DNA of 64,000 nucleotides, taken from Achromobacter insolitus. Its GTDB lineage: Bacteria > Pseudomonadota > Gammaproteobacteria > Burkholderiales > Burkholderiaceae_B. The notes beneath the pieces were generated by a model. The model searched no databases, was not told the DNA's origin, and worked only from the letters and a program-made list of their open reading frames with translations. The stretch is from positions 1-64,000 of the forward strand of contig NZ_NJIF01000003.1 of assembly GCF_002209555.1 (NCBI RefSeq), in the 5' to 3' direction. The position numbers and the translations under genes were made by a program. Positions 44,948-54,374 of the stretch are shown piece after piece; the stretch's first letter is position 1, and every line of letters begins with the position of its first letter.

Positions 44948-45007
44948 AGGCGGGCAGTCATGCTCAATGCGATGGCGCCCGTGGTCAGCCGCGCGCCCTG
45001 ACGGCGG

Positions 45008-45442
45008 CTACTTCCATTCGAAGACGGCGCGCGCGGTGCCTGAATTCTGCACGGAGACGTCGCGTTGCTGGGCCTGGCCGTTGTAGGTGGCCGAGATCTT
45101 GTAGTTGCCGGCGGGCAGTTTTACCAGCATGTAGGGGCCTTCGGCCGTGGCCTGCAGGACGGCTTTGCCCTGCGCATCGCTGATGGTGACGGCCACGTTG
45201 GCAACATAGTCGGCCTTGCCATCGCGCTGCGCGGCGAAGGTCAGCGCCAGCGGGTAGTCTTTTGCGGCAGCCTTCATGGCCTCGGATTCGTCCAGCCCGA
45301 TACCGCCACTAACATACTGTACCGAACCTTGCTGTTGCACCGGCGGCAGGCCTGCCTGGGCGGTGGACAGGATTCCGGCAAAGGCCATGCTGCCCAATGC
45401 CATCGCGGCGGCCATGGTGCAGCGTTCTATACGCTTGTTCAT
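45008..45442 (-). CDS. Hypothetical exported protein with carboxypeptidase-regulatory-like fold
   Basis: Periplasmic protein of 144 residues. The signal peptide ends at STAQA-G (about residue 30) and the start is backed by CCAGGAGAG. After a Gln/Gly stretch and a helix (ESEAMKAAAKDYP), the C-terminal 80 residues look like a small beta-sandwich: VAVTISDAQGKAVLQATAEG, then GPYMLVKLPAGNYKISATYN and a final strand. That pattern is common in transthyretin-like regulatory domains. I do not recognise a named function. The gene follows NRDE on the same strand after 99 bases. Confidence 0.72.
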   Translation of the reverse strand: MNKRIERCTMAAAMALGSMAFAGILSTAQAGLPPVQQQGSVQYVSGGIGLDESEAMKAAAKDYPLALTFAAQRDGKADYVANVAVTISDAQGKAVLQATAEGPYMLVKLPAGNYKISATYNGQAQQRDVSVQNSGTARAVFEWK

Positions 45443-45467
45443 GAGACTCTCCTGGATAGGACGATCA

Positions 45468-45486
45468 GCGCGCCTGTTCGGCGCGC
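45468..45486. other. Hairpin between NRDE gene and exported-protein gene
   Basis: Stem GCGCGCC/GGCGCGC with a TGTTC loop. No T run on either side, so only a weak terminator candidate for the leftward NRDE transcript. Confidence 0.35.
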
Positions 45487-45541
45487 ATGAACGGTTCGAC
45501 CCGCATGCCGGCGCGGAGTTCGCGCCCGCGGGCTCCGGATG

Positions 45542-46357
45542 TCAACCGATTGTTTCCGGCGCCCGACCTAGCGTATCGCCGTCGTCCGTCGCGCGCCAGG
45601 AGAATGTCAGCAGGCTTTCGCCGCTGACCGTGCCGTCCGGCGCGAAGCGCCTTTCATCCAGCTGTCCAGCGCCATCTGCGCGCAGCGTCAGCACGCTGGA
45701 GCTGCGGGTGCCATAGTTCGGACTGACAATGAAGGGGCTGCTCAATAGTCTTTCCCGATCCAGAGGCAGTCCGGTGGCGGGGAGATCGGCGTCGTCGGCG
45801 GGTTGACGGTCCGCCAGCGCAGCCATCAGCGCAGGCAGGTCTGGCTGGGGCGCGCTGCGCAGTACGGATTCAAAGGCGGCCTTGGTGCGCGCCAGCTTGG
45901 GCCAGGGCGTGTCCAGCAAGTGGTTGGACAGCGCATAGACGCCCGAAGCCAGACGGCGCGGACCGCCGTCCCGATTGCTCAGATACCAGGCTTCGCGCGT
46001 ATCCCCCACGATCAGGTTAAAGCCGTTGTAGGCCTGGCCTGCGTCATGCGCCCACGCCAGGTAGTCGGCTGGAGAGGCCGCGCCGCGCAGATAGTCCTCT
46101 ACCAGCGCGCCACGGGACGGCGCGTTATCTCGGGTCTTGCCGGGTTCGCGGAAATTCGTCACCAAGGCATAGCGGCCGCTAGTCGTGACGCCCATCCAGC
46201 TGCCGCCGGCCAGCCCGTCGCGGCCGGCGTAGACCTCGGGCGCATCGGGCCATTGCGCGGCGGGCAGCGTGGGCCGCTGGTGGAATTCGTCGCGATTGGC
46301 GGCGATCAGGACGGGGATGCCCGGCAGGGCATGCAAGGCCAGTACGGCAAGACACAT
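45542..46357 (-). CDS. NRDE-family protein (TANGO2-like)
   Basis: Protein of 271 residues beginning MCLAVLALHALPGIPVLIAA followed by the eponymous NRDEF motif; Cys2 could become an N-terminal nucleophile. Further motifs GGSWMGVTTSGRYALVTNFR and YNGFNLIVGD, and near the end GTRSSSVLTL, match the NRDE/TANGO2 family. Human TANGO2 has been linked to lipid or haem handling; the bacterial role is not established. It starts three bases after the FUSC gene stop, so it is probably translated from the same transcript. Confidence 0.9.
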   Translation of the reverse strand: MCLAVLALHALPGIPVLIAANRDEFHQRPTLPAAQWPDAPEVYAGRDGLAGGSWMGVTTSGRYALVTNFREPGKTRDNAPSRGALVEDYLRGAASPADYLAWAHDAGQAYNGFNLIVGDTREAWYLSNRDGGPRRLASGVYALSNHLLDTPWPKLARTKAAFESVLRSAPQPDLPALMAALADRQPADDADLPATGLPLDRERLLSSPFIVSPNYGTRSSSVLTLRADGAGQLDERRFAPDGTVSGESLLTFSWRATDDGDTLGRAPETIG

Positions 46358-46360
46358 GGT

Positions 46361-48340
46361 TCAGACCTGGTTGGCGGGTTTGTCGGGGGTGGGTTTTCCT
46401 GGCGCGCCGGCGAAATCCGGGCCAGTCAGGGCGGAGCGCAAGGCTTCGATCTGCGCCGCCACGTCCCGCAGCGCGGGCGAGGGCGAAACGACGGACTCGG
46501 ACGGCATGGCCGCGCCTTGCGCCACCGCGGCGCTCATCTCATGCAGGCACGCCGCCAACTGCCCCAATTCCGCAGCGGTGGGCGCCGCCTGATCGGCAGG
46601 CAGCGACCAAGCCGTGTCGGAAATGGCGTTGGCGACGCGCTCCAGCGCGACCTCGACGGGCCACCAGGCCAGCGCGCGCCGGCTGACCAGGCGCGGTTCG
46701 GAGAGTCCGCGCTGCAAGGCAATGCGCAGATCGGACAAGCGCGCATAGGCGCTTGCACGCAGGTCGTGGCGGCTTGTGGGGTCGGTCTGGAAGACCGTGT
46801 TCAGATAGGCTGCCAGCGTGTCCATGGCGGCGGAAACCGCGTTGTCCAGGTTGCTGCGTTCGATGCGTATCCAGGGCAGGTAGCCCACCAGCAGCACGAT
46901 GGCCGCGGCCACGCCCACGTCGATCAGCCGCGCCAGCGCGATGGGCCAGCTGCCGGGCTGCAAGGCGCCGATCAGCAGCATCAGGATGGGCAGCAGAATG
47001 GCCGAAAACAAGCCGTAGTTGCGCCGCACCGACCAGGGCAGCAAGGATGCCAGCGCCGCTACCGTGAGCAGGCTGACGATGCCATTGCGGTCCAGCGCCA
47101 GCACGGTTGCGCTGATGGCCACCCCGACCACGCTGCCGGCGCAGCTTTGCAGCGCCCTTGCGAACACCGAGCCGAAGTTGGGTTTGAACACCACCACCAC
47201 GATCAGCGGGACCCAGTAGGAGCGCGGCAGCGCGGCCGCCATCGCAACCGCTTCGGCGGCAATCAGGCACAGGCCCAGGCGCACCAGATAGCGCAGCGTG
47301 GTGGGCCCGGGGCGGTAGGTGCGCGCCAGCACGCGCCAGGGCGTGCGCGGCCGCGCCGGCGGCAGGCCGGCGAAGGCGTCGGCTTCCGATAGCGCACCCC
47401 CGTCCAGCAAAGGCTGCACCTGGGCCAGCGCATCGGCCAAGGGACCCATCCCTGCCTCGCGCAGGACGGTGATGTCGCCGCGGGGATCGGGCGTCTCGTC
47501 GTTTTCCACGCGATCGGCCAGCCGATTCATGACCCGCGCGCAATCGCGCGGCAGCACTCGCCCGGCGCGGGCCAGTGCCAATGCGGCATTGGTCAGTGGC
47601 GTACAGGCCTGCAACTGCGCGGCCAGCCGGGCCAGCCGGGGCGAGGGGCCCGCAGCGCCACGGCGGGCGGCCAGCACGGTGTCGTAGGCTGTGGTCATGG
47701 CCGCCTCCATGTCGCGCCGCGCGCTCATGGTGCGCGAGGTGCCGATGGCGGCAAACATGGCCGCCAGCTTGCGGTAAGCCATGGCGACGGCAGCGCGCTC
47801 CGGCGCGATCGGATTGACCACCCAGCCCGTCAGGGTGAGCGCCAGCCCGAACAGGCCGCCGGCTCCCACCAGGACCGACGGCAGCCAGGGTGGCAGGGTC
47901 GAGGTCAGGCTGGCGCCCACGATGACGTAGACGGCGAACTGCAGCGTGGAGACGGCGGCAATGTTATTGAAGGTGCCAACCAGGCTGGCCGCCAGCACCA
48001 GCAGGGTCATGGCGGCCGATGTCCACAGGCCGTGGCCGGAAATCATCGTGCCCAGGAAGTACCCGAGCGCGCCGCCGAACACGGTGGCGCCGATGGACAG
48101 CGCGCGGTTGCGGTAGGGGCCGCCGTTGTCGCCAGTGATGGCGGGAAGCGCACCCAGCGCGACGAGGGCCGCGGCCGCGCTCTGGTCCAGCGCCAGGCCC
48201 ACCGCGGAGGGCAGGCCGATCGCCAGGGCGGCGCGCAGCGCCACCCAAGGGCTGACCGGCGAGGGTTCCATGTGCGCCAGGCTCATCAGCCAACGCATGT
48301 TGGAACTGCGCGCGGCATGTTTCATCGAGGTGCGGAACAC
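46361..48340 (-). CDS. FUSC-family inner-membrane protein, YccS-like layout
   Basis: Membrane protein of up to 659 residues with two hydrophobic blocks (about 30-175 and 345-490) and cytoplasmic domains between and after them, the arrangement of FUSC/YccS and aluminium-activated malate transporter-like proteins. Start uncertain among several ATGs in the first 25 codons. Unlike the FUSC gene at 34 kb it has no HlyD, DUF1656 or OMF partners, so it is not obviously a tripartite pump. Substrate unknown. Confidence 0.87.
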   Translation of the reverse strand: MFRTSMKHAARSSNMRWLMSLAHMEPSPVSPWVALRAALAIGLPSAVGLALDQSAAAALVALGALPAITGDNGGPYRNRALSIGATVFGGALGYFLGTMISGHGLWTSAAMTLLVLAASLVGTFNNIAAVSTLQFAVYVIVGASLTSTLPPWLPSVLVGAGGLFGLALTLTGWVVNPIAPERAAVAMAYRKLAAMFAAIGTSRTMSARRDMEAAMTTAYDTVLAARRGAAGPSPRLARLAAQLQACTPLTNAALALARAGRVLPRDCARVMNRLADRVENDETPDPRGDITVLREAGMGPLADALAQVQPLLDGGALSEADAFAGLPPARPRTPWRVLARTYRPGPTTLRYLVRLGLCLIAAEAVAMAAALPRSYWVPLIVVVVFKPNFGSVFARALQSCAGSVVGVAISATVLALDRNGIVSLLTVAALASLLPWSVRRNYGLFSAILLPILMLLIGALQPGSWPIALARLIDVGVAAAIVLLVGYLPWIRIERSNLDNAVSAAMDTLAAYLNTVFQTDPTSRHDLRASAYARLSDLRIALQRGLSEPRLVSRRALAWWPVEVALERVANAISDTAWSLPADQAAPTAAELGQLAACLHEMSAAVAQGAAMPSESVVSPSPALRDVAAQIEALRSALTGPDFAGAPGKPTPDKPANQV

Positions 48341-48366
48341 GGTGGCCTCGGGGCGCGGCCTGGGAA

Positions 48367-48849
48367 TCAGGCCTTGATCAGGGGCGCCTCTTCGGGCGCG
48401 GCCAGGCGGAAGTAGTCTTCCGTGTTCAGGAGGATGGAGGCGTCCAGGCGGCCGGCGTTGAACACGATTTCCCCAAGGCGTTCGCGCAGGCTCGGATCCA
48501 CCAGCAAGTGCAGTTCAGGATTGAAGGTGAAGGGCGGGATGGCGCCGATCTCGCATCCAGTCAGTTCGCGCGCCAGGTCTTGCGAGGCCAGGGAGGCCTT
48601 CTTGCCGCCTGCGGCGCGGGCGATGGCGTCCAGGTCGGCCTGCTTGTCGGCCGGAAACACCGCCAGCACGTTCTTGCGCTGGTTGGACGAAATCTTGACG
48701 CGGCAGACCAGCGCCTTGGCGCCCTGGCTGACCTCCGTGCCGCGTATGGCCGCGACCTCGACGGAGCGGCCGGCTGCGGGGTGTTCAATCAGGCGATAGC
48801 GGGCCTGGTTCAGGGCAAGCAGGGCTTGCAGGCGTTCGAAGACTTCCAT
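48367..48849 (-). CDS. YbaK/YeaK-family aminoacyl-tRNA deacylase
   Basis: Free-standing editing domain of 160 residues that clears mischarged tRNA. The start at 48849 is where homology begins; upstream codons are Arg/Pro-rich. Visible motifs are YRLIEHPAAGRS, EVSQGAKALVCRV with the conserved Lys, NVLAVFPADKQ, and GCEIGAIPPFTF, which resemble YeaK (Ser/Thr-tRNA editing) more than YbaK (Cys-tRNAPro). Located 26 bases from the FUSC gene on the same strand. Confidence 0.88.
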   Translation of the reverse strand: MEVFERLQALLALNQARYRLIEHPAAGRSVEVAAIRGTEVSQGAKALVCRVKISSNQRKNVLAVFPADKQADLDAIARAAGGKKASLASQDLARELTGCEIGAIPPFTFNPELHLLVDPSLRERLGEIVFNAGRLDASILLNTEDYFRLAAPEEAPLIKA

Positions 48850-48960
48850 GTCGGGGCGCGTGGGTTGGAACGTGGGCGGATGGGGCCGGCAGTCGGCCTC
48901 GTACGGCGCATGATACGCCCGCCGGCGGCCCCGCGCGCCCGCGCGCGCCACGCGACGGCC

Positions 48961-49680
48961 TCAGATTTCTCCGGTAAAGGCGTAACCCCAGCCCCATACG
49001 GTGCGAATGGGCAATTCCACGTTCAGGTCCTGCGCCTTGCGCCGCAGGCGGCTGACCAGCACGTCGGTGCGGCGAACGGATTCACGGCCGCTCTGCGTAT
49101 CCATGCCGGGAGGGTCTGCGCGCGGCAGGCGCTTGTCAGCCGAGGCGGTCAGCTTGAGCAGGAATTCGCGTTCGGCCAGGGTCAATGCCAAGCGCGTGCC
49201 TTGCGGACTGACGAGCGTCCAGGCCGCGTCATGGAACTGCCATTTGCCGGCCGCCTCGTTTGCGGGGACCGGCGCCGGGCGCGGATCGGCGTCCGGGGAC
49301 CGTCTCCCGGGCGCGGGAATGCGGCGCACCAGCGCTTGCAGCGCGGCCGCGATCTCCGCGGCGCTCACGTCCGGTTGCAGGCAGACGTCGGCGCCGCAAT
49401 GCAAACCCAATATACGGTTTTCAGGGGAGTCGAAGGTAGACACGGCAACGATGCCGGCGGTGGTGTCCATGGCGCGCAGGCCGGCGACCGCCATGCAAAG
49501 ATCGGAGAGCTCGGCTTCCATGACCAGCAACGGCGTGCGGCGGGCCTGGAACAGGCGGAACAAGCTGTTGGAGTCCTCGCACAGCCGGGGCGAGAAGCCC
49601 ATTTCCGCCAGCGCGTCGCCGCGGTGCATGCGTAGGCCGGAGTCGGGAGAAAAGACGATCAGGTCTAGTAAGTCATTCAT
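48961..49680 (-). CDS. OmpR-type response regulator with degenerate receiver
   Basis: Regulator of 239 residues. A receiver-like domain (1-120) lacks the phosphorylation site: the LLVMEAELSD strand has Glu55 where the acceptor Asp belongs, the N-terminal acidic pair is reduced to D13, and the conserved Lys of KP is replaced in LQPD. The C-terminal winged helix (about 140-239) is intact, with LTLAEREFLLKL, TDVLVSRLRRKA and TVWGWGYAF as in PhoB/OmpR. No histidine kinase gene is adjacent. It probably acts without phosphorylation, or by binding a ligand or partner. Target genes unknown; the OMF gene 131 bases away is one candidate. Confidence 0.85.
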   Translation of the reverse strand: MNDLLDLIVFSPDSGLRMHRGDALAEMGFSPRLCEDSNSLFRLFQARRTPLLVMEAELSDLCMAVAGLRAMDTTAGIVAVSTFDSPENRILGLHCGADVCLQPDVSAAEIAAALQALVRRIPAPGRRSPDADPRPAPVPANEAAGKWQFHDAAWTLVSPQGTRLALTLAEREFLLKLTASADKRLPRADPPGMDTQSGRESVRRTDVLVSRLRRKAQDLNVELPIRTVWGWGYAFTGEI

Positions 49681-49811
49681 GAATCATTGTGATCTGTGCA
49701 GCATGAGCGCATGCATGATGCAACGGATACAGCGATTTCCTAAACCTCGCACAACACCATTTTCCTACCCGAATTCTCGGACATAGTTACGCGCAGCGGA
49801 TTGGGGCACCG

Positions 49812-51296
49812 TTATGGTGCGCCGCCGGGCGCTTCGTTCCACCAGCCGCCGCCCAGCGCTTGCAGCAGCGCGGCTGTGTCGGCGTGGCGCTGGGCGTTGG
49901 CGGCAGTGCGCGCGATGCGCGTCTGCAATAGCTGGCGCTGGCTGTCCAGCAGGCTGAGGTGGCTGATACCGCCCGCCTCGTAGCGGCCCCGGGCGATGCG
50001 CTCGGCCTCGTCGGCGCGGCGCCAGGCTTCGTCGCTGGCCTGGTAGGCGTCGTCGTCGGTCTGCACGGCACGCAAGGCGTCGGCGACCTGCCGGAAACCG
50101 TCCAGCACGGTTTGCCGGTAGCCGGCAGCAGCTGCGTCGTAGGCGGCCTCGGCCGAGCGCGTGCGGGCGCGCAACTCGCCGCCATGAAACAGGGGTTGCA
50201 CCAATCCCAGCCCCAGGCTCCAGACGTTCAAACCGTTGGACAGATCCCCCGCTCGTGTCCGTTGCGAGCCAAAACTGGCGGTAAGGGTGAATTGCGGGTA
50301 CTGATTGGCGACAGCCACGCCCACGTTGGCCGAGGCCTGGTGCCAAAGAGCCTCGGCAGCCAGTATGTCGGGACGCTGGCGGGTCAGGGCCGAAGGCACG
50401 CCGGTGGGCACGTCGGCGGGCAGCGTCAGGTCGGCCAGCCGCAGCGGCGCGGACCGGAGTTCGGCGGGCGCCAAGCCCAGATAGGCCGCCAGCTGATGCG
50501 TGGCCTGCGCCAGTTGGTACTCCAGCGGCGGCAGCGTGGCCCGCGTTTGCGCGACCAGCAGTTCCTGGTTGCGCAGGTCGGCCTGGGAGATTCCGCCTGC
50601 CTGCTGGCGCTGGCGCATGATGTCCTGCTGCCGGACCTGGGCCGCCAGCAGCTCGCGCGTGTCGGCCAGCCGTTCGTTCAGGTCGGCCTGGCGGATGGCG
50701 GCCGTGACCACATTGGCGGCCAGCGACATGCGCGCGGCCTGCAGTTCGTGCGCCTGGTAATCCACCTGCGCACCCAAGCCTTCGAGCACGCGGCGATTTC
50801 CGCCGAACACGTCCAGCGTGTAGGAGACATCGATGGACGCGTTATAGAGCGTGAATGGCGCGGGCTGTTCGACCACCGGCACGCCGAAGGCCGAGGGGTC
50901 AACTTTTTGCCGGGTCACCGACAGGTTGCCGTCGACCTTGGGCAGCATGCGGCCGCCGGTTTCGGCGTTCAGGTCTTCTGCGGCCTGGCGTAAGCGGGCG
51001 CGCGCCTGTTCCAGCGTGGGACTGGCCTGTAGCGCTTGCCGCAGCAATTGGTCCAGCGCTTCGGACTCGAACAGCCGCCACCATTGCGCGGGAATGTCCC
51101 CCCCGGCCTGCAGCCGCTGCGCACGCGCGGAAGGTTTGGAAGCACGAGGCGCGGTGTAGGCGTCGACCTGTGGCGGCGCGGGCCGTTCGAAGTCCGGCCC
51201 GACGGCGCAGCCCGCGAGCAGCGCGCACAGGACCGGCGCGGCCAGGCGGCAGGGCGAGGCGGCGGGCGGAAAGGGCTGGGGCAGGGGGCGTGGCAT
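49812..51296 (-). CDS. Efflux outer-membrane factor (NodT family lipoprotein)
   Basis: TolC-like channel of 494 residues, last gene of the TetR-ABC exporter operon. The signal peptide ends in LLAGC (lipobox) followed by AVGPDFERP. The two helical repeats are visible, for example LRQAAEDLNAETGGRMLPK and RYEAGGISHLSLLDSQRQLL. Starts six bases after the ABC permease stop. It would connect to the HlyD adaptor at 53.4-54.4 kb to give a complete tripartite exporter. Confidence 0.92.
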   Translation of the reverse strand: MPRPLPQPFPPAASPCRLAAPVLCALLAGCAVGPDFERPAPPQVDAYTAPRASKPSARAQRLQAGGDIPAQWWRLFESEALDQLLRQALQASPTLEQARARLRQAAEDLNAETGGRMLPKVDGNLSVTRQKVDPSAFGVPVVEQPAPFTLYNASIDVSYTLDVFGGNRRVLEGLGAQVDYQAHELQAARMSLAANVVTAAIRQADLNERLADTRELLAAQVRQQDIMRQRQQAGGISQADLRNQELLVAQTRATLPPLEYQLAQATHQLAAYLGLAPAELRSAPLRLADLTLPADVPTGVPSALTRQRPDILAAEALWHQASANVGVAVANQYPQFTLTASFGSQRTRAGDLSNGLNVWSLGLGLVQPLFHGGELRARTRSAEAAYDAAAAGYRQTVLDGFRQVADALRAVQTDDDAYQASDEAWRRADEAERIARGRYEAGGISHLSLLDSQRQLLQTRIARTAANAQRHADTAALLQALGGGWWNEAPGGAP

Positions 51297-51302
51297 GGCG
51301 GT

Positions 51303-52448
51303 TCAATCCAGGGTACGGCGGTAGAACTTCACGGCGGCGGTCATGACAACCACGGTAAACAGCAGCAGCGGCCAGATGCTGGGCCACAGGTCCCACCAGC
51401 CGTTGCCCTTGAGCAGGATGCCGCGGATCAGTCGATTGAAATGGGTGAGCGGCAGCAGGTTGCCCAGGTATTGCGCCCACAGCGGCATGCCCAGGAACGG
51501 AAACATGAAGCCCGACAGCAGCATGTTGGGCAGGAAATAGAACATGGTGAGCTGCATGGCCTGCAGTTGATTCTGCGCCAGCGACGACAGGGTGATGCCC
51601 ACCGTCAGGTTGGCCGCCACGAACAGCAGCGCCGACAGGTAGACGGTCAGCAGCGAGCCTTGGAATGGCACGTGAAATACGAAGTACGCGGCCAGCAGAA
51701 TGATGCTGGCCTGGATCAGGCCGATGGCGATGTAGGGCACGATCTTGCCTGTCATGACCTCGATCGGCCGCACGGGCATCGCCAGCAGGTTTTCCATCGT
51801 GCCGCGTTCGCGCTCGCGCGTCATGGCCAGCCCGGTCATCATCACCAGCGTCATGGTCAGGATCACGCCCATCAGGCCCGGCACGGTGTTGTACTGCGAG
51901 ACCTGCTCTTCGTTGTAGAGTCTGTGCACCAGCACGTCGAAGGGGGGCTGGCCGCCAGCCAGGTCCGCCAGCGGACCGGTCAGGTCCTTCTGCGCCACGG
52001 CCTGCGTCAGCTGCGTGGCCGCCCCGATGGCCAGCCCTGTCGCCATGGGGTCGGTGGCGTCGGCTTCGATCAGCAGCGCCGGGCGCTCGCCGCGCAGCAG
52101 CTTGCGGGTGAAATCCGGCGGTATGGTCAGCACGAACAGCACGCGCCCCTGGGCCAGCGCGGCGCGGCCCGCTTCCTCGTTATCCAGTTCCTCGACGATG
52201 TGGAAGTAGTCGGATGACTTCATCGCCGCGACGAAGCTGCGCGTGAACGGGCTGTGGTCGGCGGCGATGACCGCCGTGGGCAGCTGCTTGGGGTCGGTGT
52301 TGATGGCATAGCCGAACAGGGCCAGCTGCATGATGGGCAGGCCGACGATCATGCCGAAGGTAATGCGGTCGCGGCGCAGCTGCAGGAACTCCTTGAGCAC
52401 CATGCTCCACCAGCGCGACCAGGAAAAGCCTTGCAGATGGCGCATCAT
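51303..52448 (-). CDS. ABC-2 type export permease, YbhR/YhhJ-like
   Basis: Inner-membrane permease of 381 residues. One N-terminal helix (about 22-45), a large periplasmic domain (about 50-175) and five further helices (about 180-375) are the YbhS/YbhR layout. The loop RERERGTMENLLAMPVRPIEVMTGKI is typical and is where the ATPase couples. The E. coli Ybh system has two permease genes; only one is present here, so it presumably works as a homodimer. ATGA overlap with the ATPase gene. Confidence 0.9.
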   Translation of the reverse strand: MMRHLQGFSWSRWWSMVLKEFLQLRRDRITFGMIVGLPIMQLALFGYAINTDPKQLPTAVIAADHSPFTRSFVAAMKSSDYFHIVEELDNEEAGRAALAQGRVLFVLTIPPDFTRKLLRGERPALLIEADATDPMATGLAIGAATQLTQAVAQKDLTGPLADLAGGQPPFDVLVHRLYNEEQVSQYNTVPGLMGVILTMTLVMMTGLAMTRERERGTMENLLAMPVRPIEVMTGKIVPYIAIGLIQASIILLAAYFVFHVPFQGSLLTVYLSALLFVAANLTVGITLSSLAQNQLQAMQLTMFYFLPNMLLSGFMFPFLGMPLWAQYLGNLLPLTHFNRLIRGILLKGNGWWDLWPSIWPLLLFTVVVMTAAVKFYRRTLD

Positions 52449-53407
52449 GGCGGACTCGCGAAGTTGTCGGTGGAGCGCTTCATCAAGTAGATGAAGACGT
52501 CCTCCAGGCTGGTGTCGATGCGTTCCAGGGTCAGGTCCTGGCCGGCGATGGCATCCTGAAGCGTGTGTTCCAGTAGCGCCGCGTCGCGGCCGCTGATGTG
52601 CAGGGCAGAGCCGAAGGCCACGGTCTGGTCCACGCCCGGCGCGTCGCGCAGGCGCTGGGCCAGCGGCACCAGGTTATGGCCGCGGATGGCCCAGGTGGTC
52701 AGCCCCTGTTCGGCGATGACGTCCTCGGCGGTGCCTTGCGTCAGCAGCCGTCCGTAGGAGATGTACGCCAGCTTGTGGCAGCGTTCGGCCTCGTCCATGT
52801 AATGCGTGCTGACCAGCACCGATATGCCGCGCGCCGCCAGTTCGTGCAGTTGCTCCCAGAAGTCGCGCCGCGCGGTCGGATCCACGCCCGCGGTGGGTTC
52901 GTCCAGCAGCAGCAGCCGTGGCTGGTGCAGCAGGCAGGCCGCCAGCGCCAGGCGCTGCTTCCAGCCGCCGGACAGCGATCCCGTCAGCTGTTTGGCGCGG
53001 CTTTGCAGGCCCAGGTCTTCCAGTGCGCGTTCCACGGTGTCCTTGCGGTCGGGCATGCCATACATGCGCGCCACGAAATCCAGGTTCTCCCGTATGGTCA
53101 GGTCGTCCCAATAGGAGAACTTCTGCGTCATGTAGCCCACGTGCCGCTTGATCTGTTCGCTGTCGCGCAGGATGTCGTAGCCCAGGCAGGTGCCGCTGCC
53201 GGAGTCCGGCGTCAGCAGGCCGCACATCAGGCGGATACATGTGGTCTTGCCGCTGCCGTTGGGGCCCAGGAAGCCGAAGATCTCGCCTTCGCGCACCTGC
53301 AGCGACACGTCGTTGACGACGTGCTTGTCGCCGAAGCGCTTGTTCAAGCCGTGCACATCGATGACGTAGTCACCGGCGGATGCTTGCATGGCGGCTGGCG
53401 CGTTCAT
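52445..53407 (-). CDS. ABC exporter ATP-binding protein
   Basis: Cytoplasmic ATPase of 320 residues with one nucleotide-binding domain. Walker A GPNGSGKTT, signature LSGGWKQRLALA, Walker B LLLLDEPTAGVD and the switch histidine in STHYMDEAE are all intact. The C-terminal 90 residues form the extra domain usual in drug and lipid ABC-2 exporters. Both ends overlap neighbours by ATGA (HlyD gene before it, permease after it). Confidence 0.94.
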   Translation of the reverse strand: MNAPAAMQASAGDYVIDVHGLNKRFGDKHVVNDVSLQVREGEIFGFLGPNGSGKTTCIRLMCGLLTPDSGSGTCLGYDILRDSEQIKRHVGYMTQKFSYWDDLTIRENLDFVARMYGMPDRKDTVERALEDLGLQSRAKQLTGSLSGGWKQRLALAACLLHQPRLLLLDEPTAGVDPTARRDFWEQLHELAARGISVLVSTHYMDEAERCHKLAYISYGRLLTQGTAEDVIAEQGLTTWAIRGHNLVPLAQRLRDAPGVDQTVAFGSALHISGRDAALLEHTLQDAIAGQDLTLERIDTSLEDVFIYLMKRSTDNFASPP

Positions 53408-54372
53408 TGCAGCGTCGCCTCCACGGGCTGCCCGGGATGCAGCCGCGTGGCGGCCTCGGGCGCGGGACGGGCTTGCACCATGTAGACGAGTTTGCTGCGG
53501 CTATCTCGGCTGTAGATGACGGGCGGCGTGTATTCGGCCTGGGTGGAGATGTAGTCGATGCGCACGGGTATGGGATCGCCGCAACTGTCGCAGCGCACCG
53601 TCGCCTGCTGTCCCACCTTCAGCGCGCCCAGCGCTTCTTCGGGGACGAAGAACCGCACCTTGATATTGCCCGGCGGCAGCAGGCTTACCACCGGACTGCC
53701 GGCAGGTACCCATTCGCCCAAACGGTACAGGGTGTCGAACACCAGCCCCGCGGCGGGCGCGGCCAGGCGCTTTTGCGCCAAGGTCCACTCCGCCTGGGCC
53801 AGGGCTGCCTTGGCCGCGTCCACCTGGGCAGCCTGGGCCCGGCGCTGGTCGTCACGGCCGGGCAGGCGCGCCACTTCCAGCTGTGCTTGCAGCTCGCGCA
53901 CCCGCGCGGCATCCGACTGCGCCTGTTCGCGGCTGTCGTCCAATTGCGCGCGGGCGATGCCGCCTATGCGGAACTGGTCGGTGTCGCGCCGCAGCTGTGC
54001 CGCGGAGCGGCGGCTGGCCGCCTCGGCCTGCGCCAGTTGGGCGCGGCTGACATCCACTTCCGCCGGGCGCTTGCCGGTGGCGATGTCTTCTTGTTGCGCC
54101 ACGGCGGCGGCCAACTGCGCGCGGGCCTCGTCGCGCGCCGCGGTCTCGCGCGTAGCCTCCAGCGCGAACAGAGGCGCGTCGGCCTGCACTTGCTGGCCGC
54201 GCCTGACCGGCAGTTCCGCCAACCTTCCGGATTCGGAGGACGCCACGTAGACGTATTCGCCTTCGGCGTACCCCTGGAAGAAGGTGTTGCTTTCCTTGCC
54301 GCAGCCGGTTGCGGCAAGCAGGATCAGCGCGGAGGCGGGAAAGGGGCGGCGCAAAACGGGAGGAATGCGCAT
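53404..54372 (-). CDS. HlyD-family adaptor of the ABC exporter, YbhG-like
   Basis: Periplasmic adaptor of 322 residues. The start at 54372 gives a lipoprotein-like signal ending ATGC. YVYVASSESGRLAELPVRRG is the first lipoyl half. A long Ala/Gln/Arg coiled coil spans about 75-195, and APAAGLVFDTLYRLGEWV is the second half. A CDSC pair in VRCDSCGDPIPVRI could bind metal or form a disulfide. It lies two bases after the TetR gene and overlaps the ATPase gene by ATGA, defining a five-gene operon. Confidence 0.9.
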   Translation of the reverse strand: MRIPPVLRRPFPASALILLAATGCGKESNTFFQGYAEGEYVYVASSESGRLAELPVRRGQQVQADAPLFALEATRETAARDEARAQLAAAVAQQEDIATGKRPAEVDVSRAQLAQAEAASRRSAAQLRRDTDQFRIGGIARAQLDDSREQAQSDAARVRELQAQLEVARLPGRDDQRRAQAAQVDAAKAALAQAEWTLAQKRLAAPAAGLVFDTLYRLGEWVPAGSPVVSLLPPGNIKVRFFVPEEALGALKVGQQATVRCDSCGDPIPVRIDYISTQAEYTPPVIYSRDSRSKLVYMVQARPAPEAATRLHPGQPVEATLQ

Positions 54373-54374
54373 GG

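Noticed and set aside
46361-48340. Second FUSC gene considered as part of a tripartite efflux operon
   Set aside because: No HlyD, DUF1656 or outer-membrane factor gene next to it; its neighbours are NRDE and YbaK genes.
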